Origin: Adiantum capillus-veneris
Taxonomy: Eukaryota; Streptophyta; Polypodiopsida; Polypodiales; Pteridaceae
Assembly (NCBI GenBank): GCA_014529385.2
Contig: CM043966.1
Span: 37,729,239-37,793,238 of the forward strand
DNA length: 64,000 bases
Direction of reading: 5' to 3'
The notes under the pieces are model-generated. The model was given only the letters and a program-made list of their open reading frames with translations. It made no database searches and was not told the DNA's origin. A program made the translations under genes and the position numbers. This document shows, piece after piece, positions 63,951-64,000 of this stretch (within the stretch, counting starts at the first letter, position 1; the number at the start of each line of letters is the position of its first letter).

Positions 63951-64000
<50 letters not shown>
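63300..64000 (+). pseudogene. Unknown coding remnant, part 2 (runs off the window)
   Basis: A first frame (63302-63476) reads QYQQELASFSSSGADLSKFL and KKLCGLNPTFISTPATP. After a frameshift near 63470, a long open frame (about 63403 to the window end) reads LEMVPKISKVFPFLPVTQIE, GVDHQLWVLPNKVFLALIRS, CTIEDCRLKILKAGQFLDKG, LIDHSKYPSNTGLYIRTNGN and SNPDFYTESIWNVFQPYVKC. The composition is clearly protein-like, about 180 codons before it enters (AC)n. I recognise no domain. It could be the 5' part of a Penelope-like or other element. Confidence 0.5.
63951..64000. repeat. (AC)n microsatellite at the window edge
   Basis: Preceded by GCACGCACGCATGCACATGCG and followed by AC units up to base 64000, so its full length is not seen. 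Confidence 0.95.

Overview
The window looks like nuclear DNA of a large-genome land plant. The main evidence is one recognisable host gene, a plant AMP1-type glutamate carboxypeptidase II-like M28 peptidase, split into 12 exons from 8034 to 48640 on the + strand. It has consensus GT/AG splice sites, giant introns, plant-type LINEs, hAT and LTR elements, and very many dinucleotide microsatellites. I cannot name the species. The Penelope-like reverse transcriptase remnant and the style of repeats would fit a fern, another seed-free plant or a gymnosperm, but that is only a guess.

Layout. 1-7700: degraded retroelements, namely a gag-like remnant with a zinc knuckle, a LINE-like fragment, a 211-bp tandem triplication and a decayed L1-type LINE. 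8034-48640: the AMP1-like gene. Its 12 exons sum to 699 codons, all frames join, and every metal ligand and the catalytic Glu of the family are present. The coding sequence is about 2.1 kb of a 40.6-kb span. Intron 2 (9.1 kb) holds a 4.6-kb LTR element (LTR-3) with perfect 5-bp target duplications. Intron 4 (23 kb) holds, in order, a LINE remnant, a broken hAT transposase split by a 4.4-kb LTR element (LTR-2), a Ty3/gypsy protease/RT remnant, LINE-A copy A1, a solo-LTR-like sequence, a large compound microsatellite, and LINE-A copy A2, itself split by a 3.3-kb LTR element (LTR-1). Intron 8 carries a long (TA)n tract. Intron 11 carries two more LINE-A copies (A3, A4). 48641-64000: a second LINE family, microsatellites, a Penelope-like RT remnant, dispersed and tandem repeats of unknown origin, and an unknown coding remnant running off the right edge.

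How it fits together. One apparently intact host gene is packed with nested insertions. Three LTR families (445, about 1115 and 518 bp LTRs) each keep TG...CA ends, 5-bp target duplications, a primer-binding site like the 3' end of initiator tRNA-Met, and a polypurine tract, but none carries recognisable pol. They look non-autonomous and share the 5' terminus TGTCAC. The most striking pattern is LINE-A: all four copies end in a (TC)n tail instead of poly(A), and the 5' junctions of all four also abut (TC)n. This suggests a microsatellite-associated or microsatellite-targeting LINE. In copy A2, ORF1 and ORF2 lie in the same frame, separated by one UGA in the context UGA-CGG. A2 is inserted so close to exon 5 that only 16 bp separate its (GA)n flank from the first exon base.
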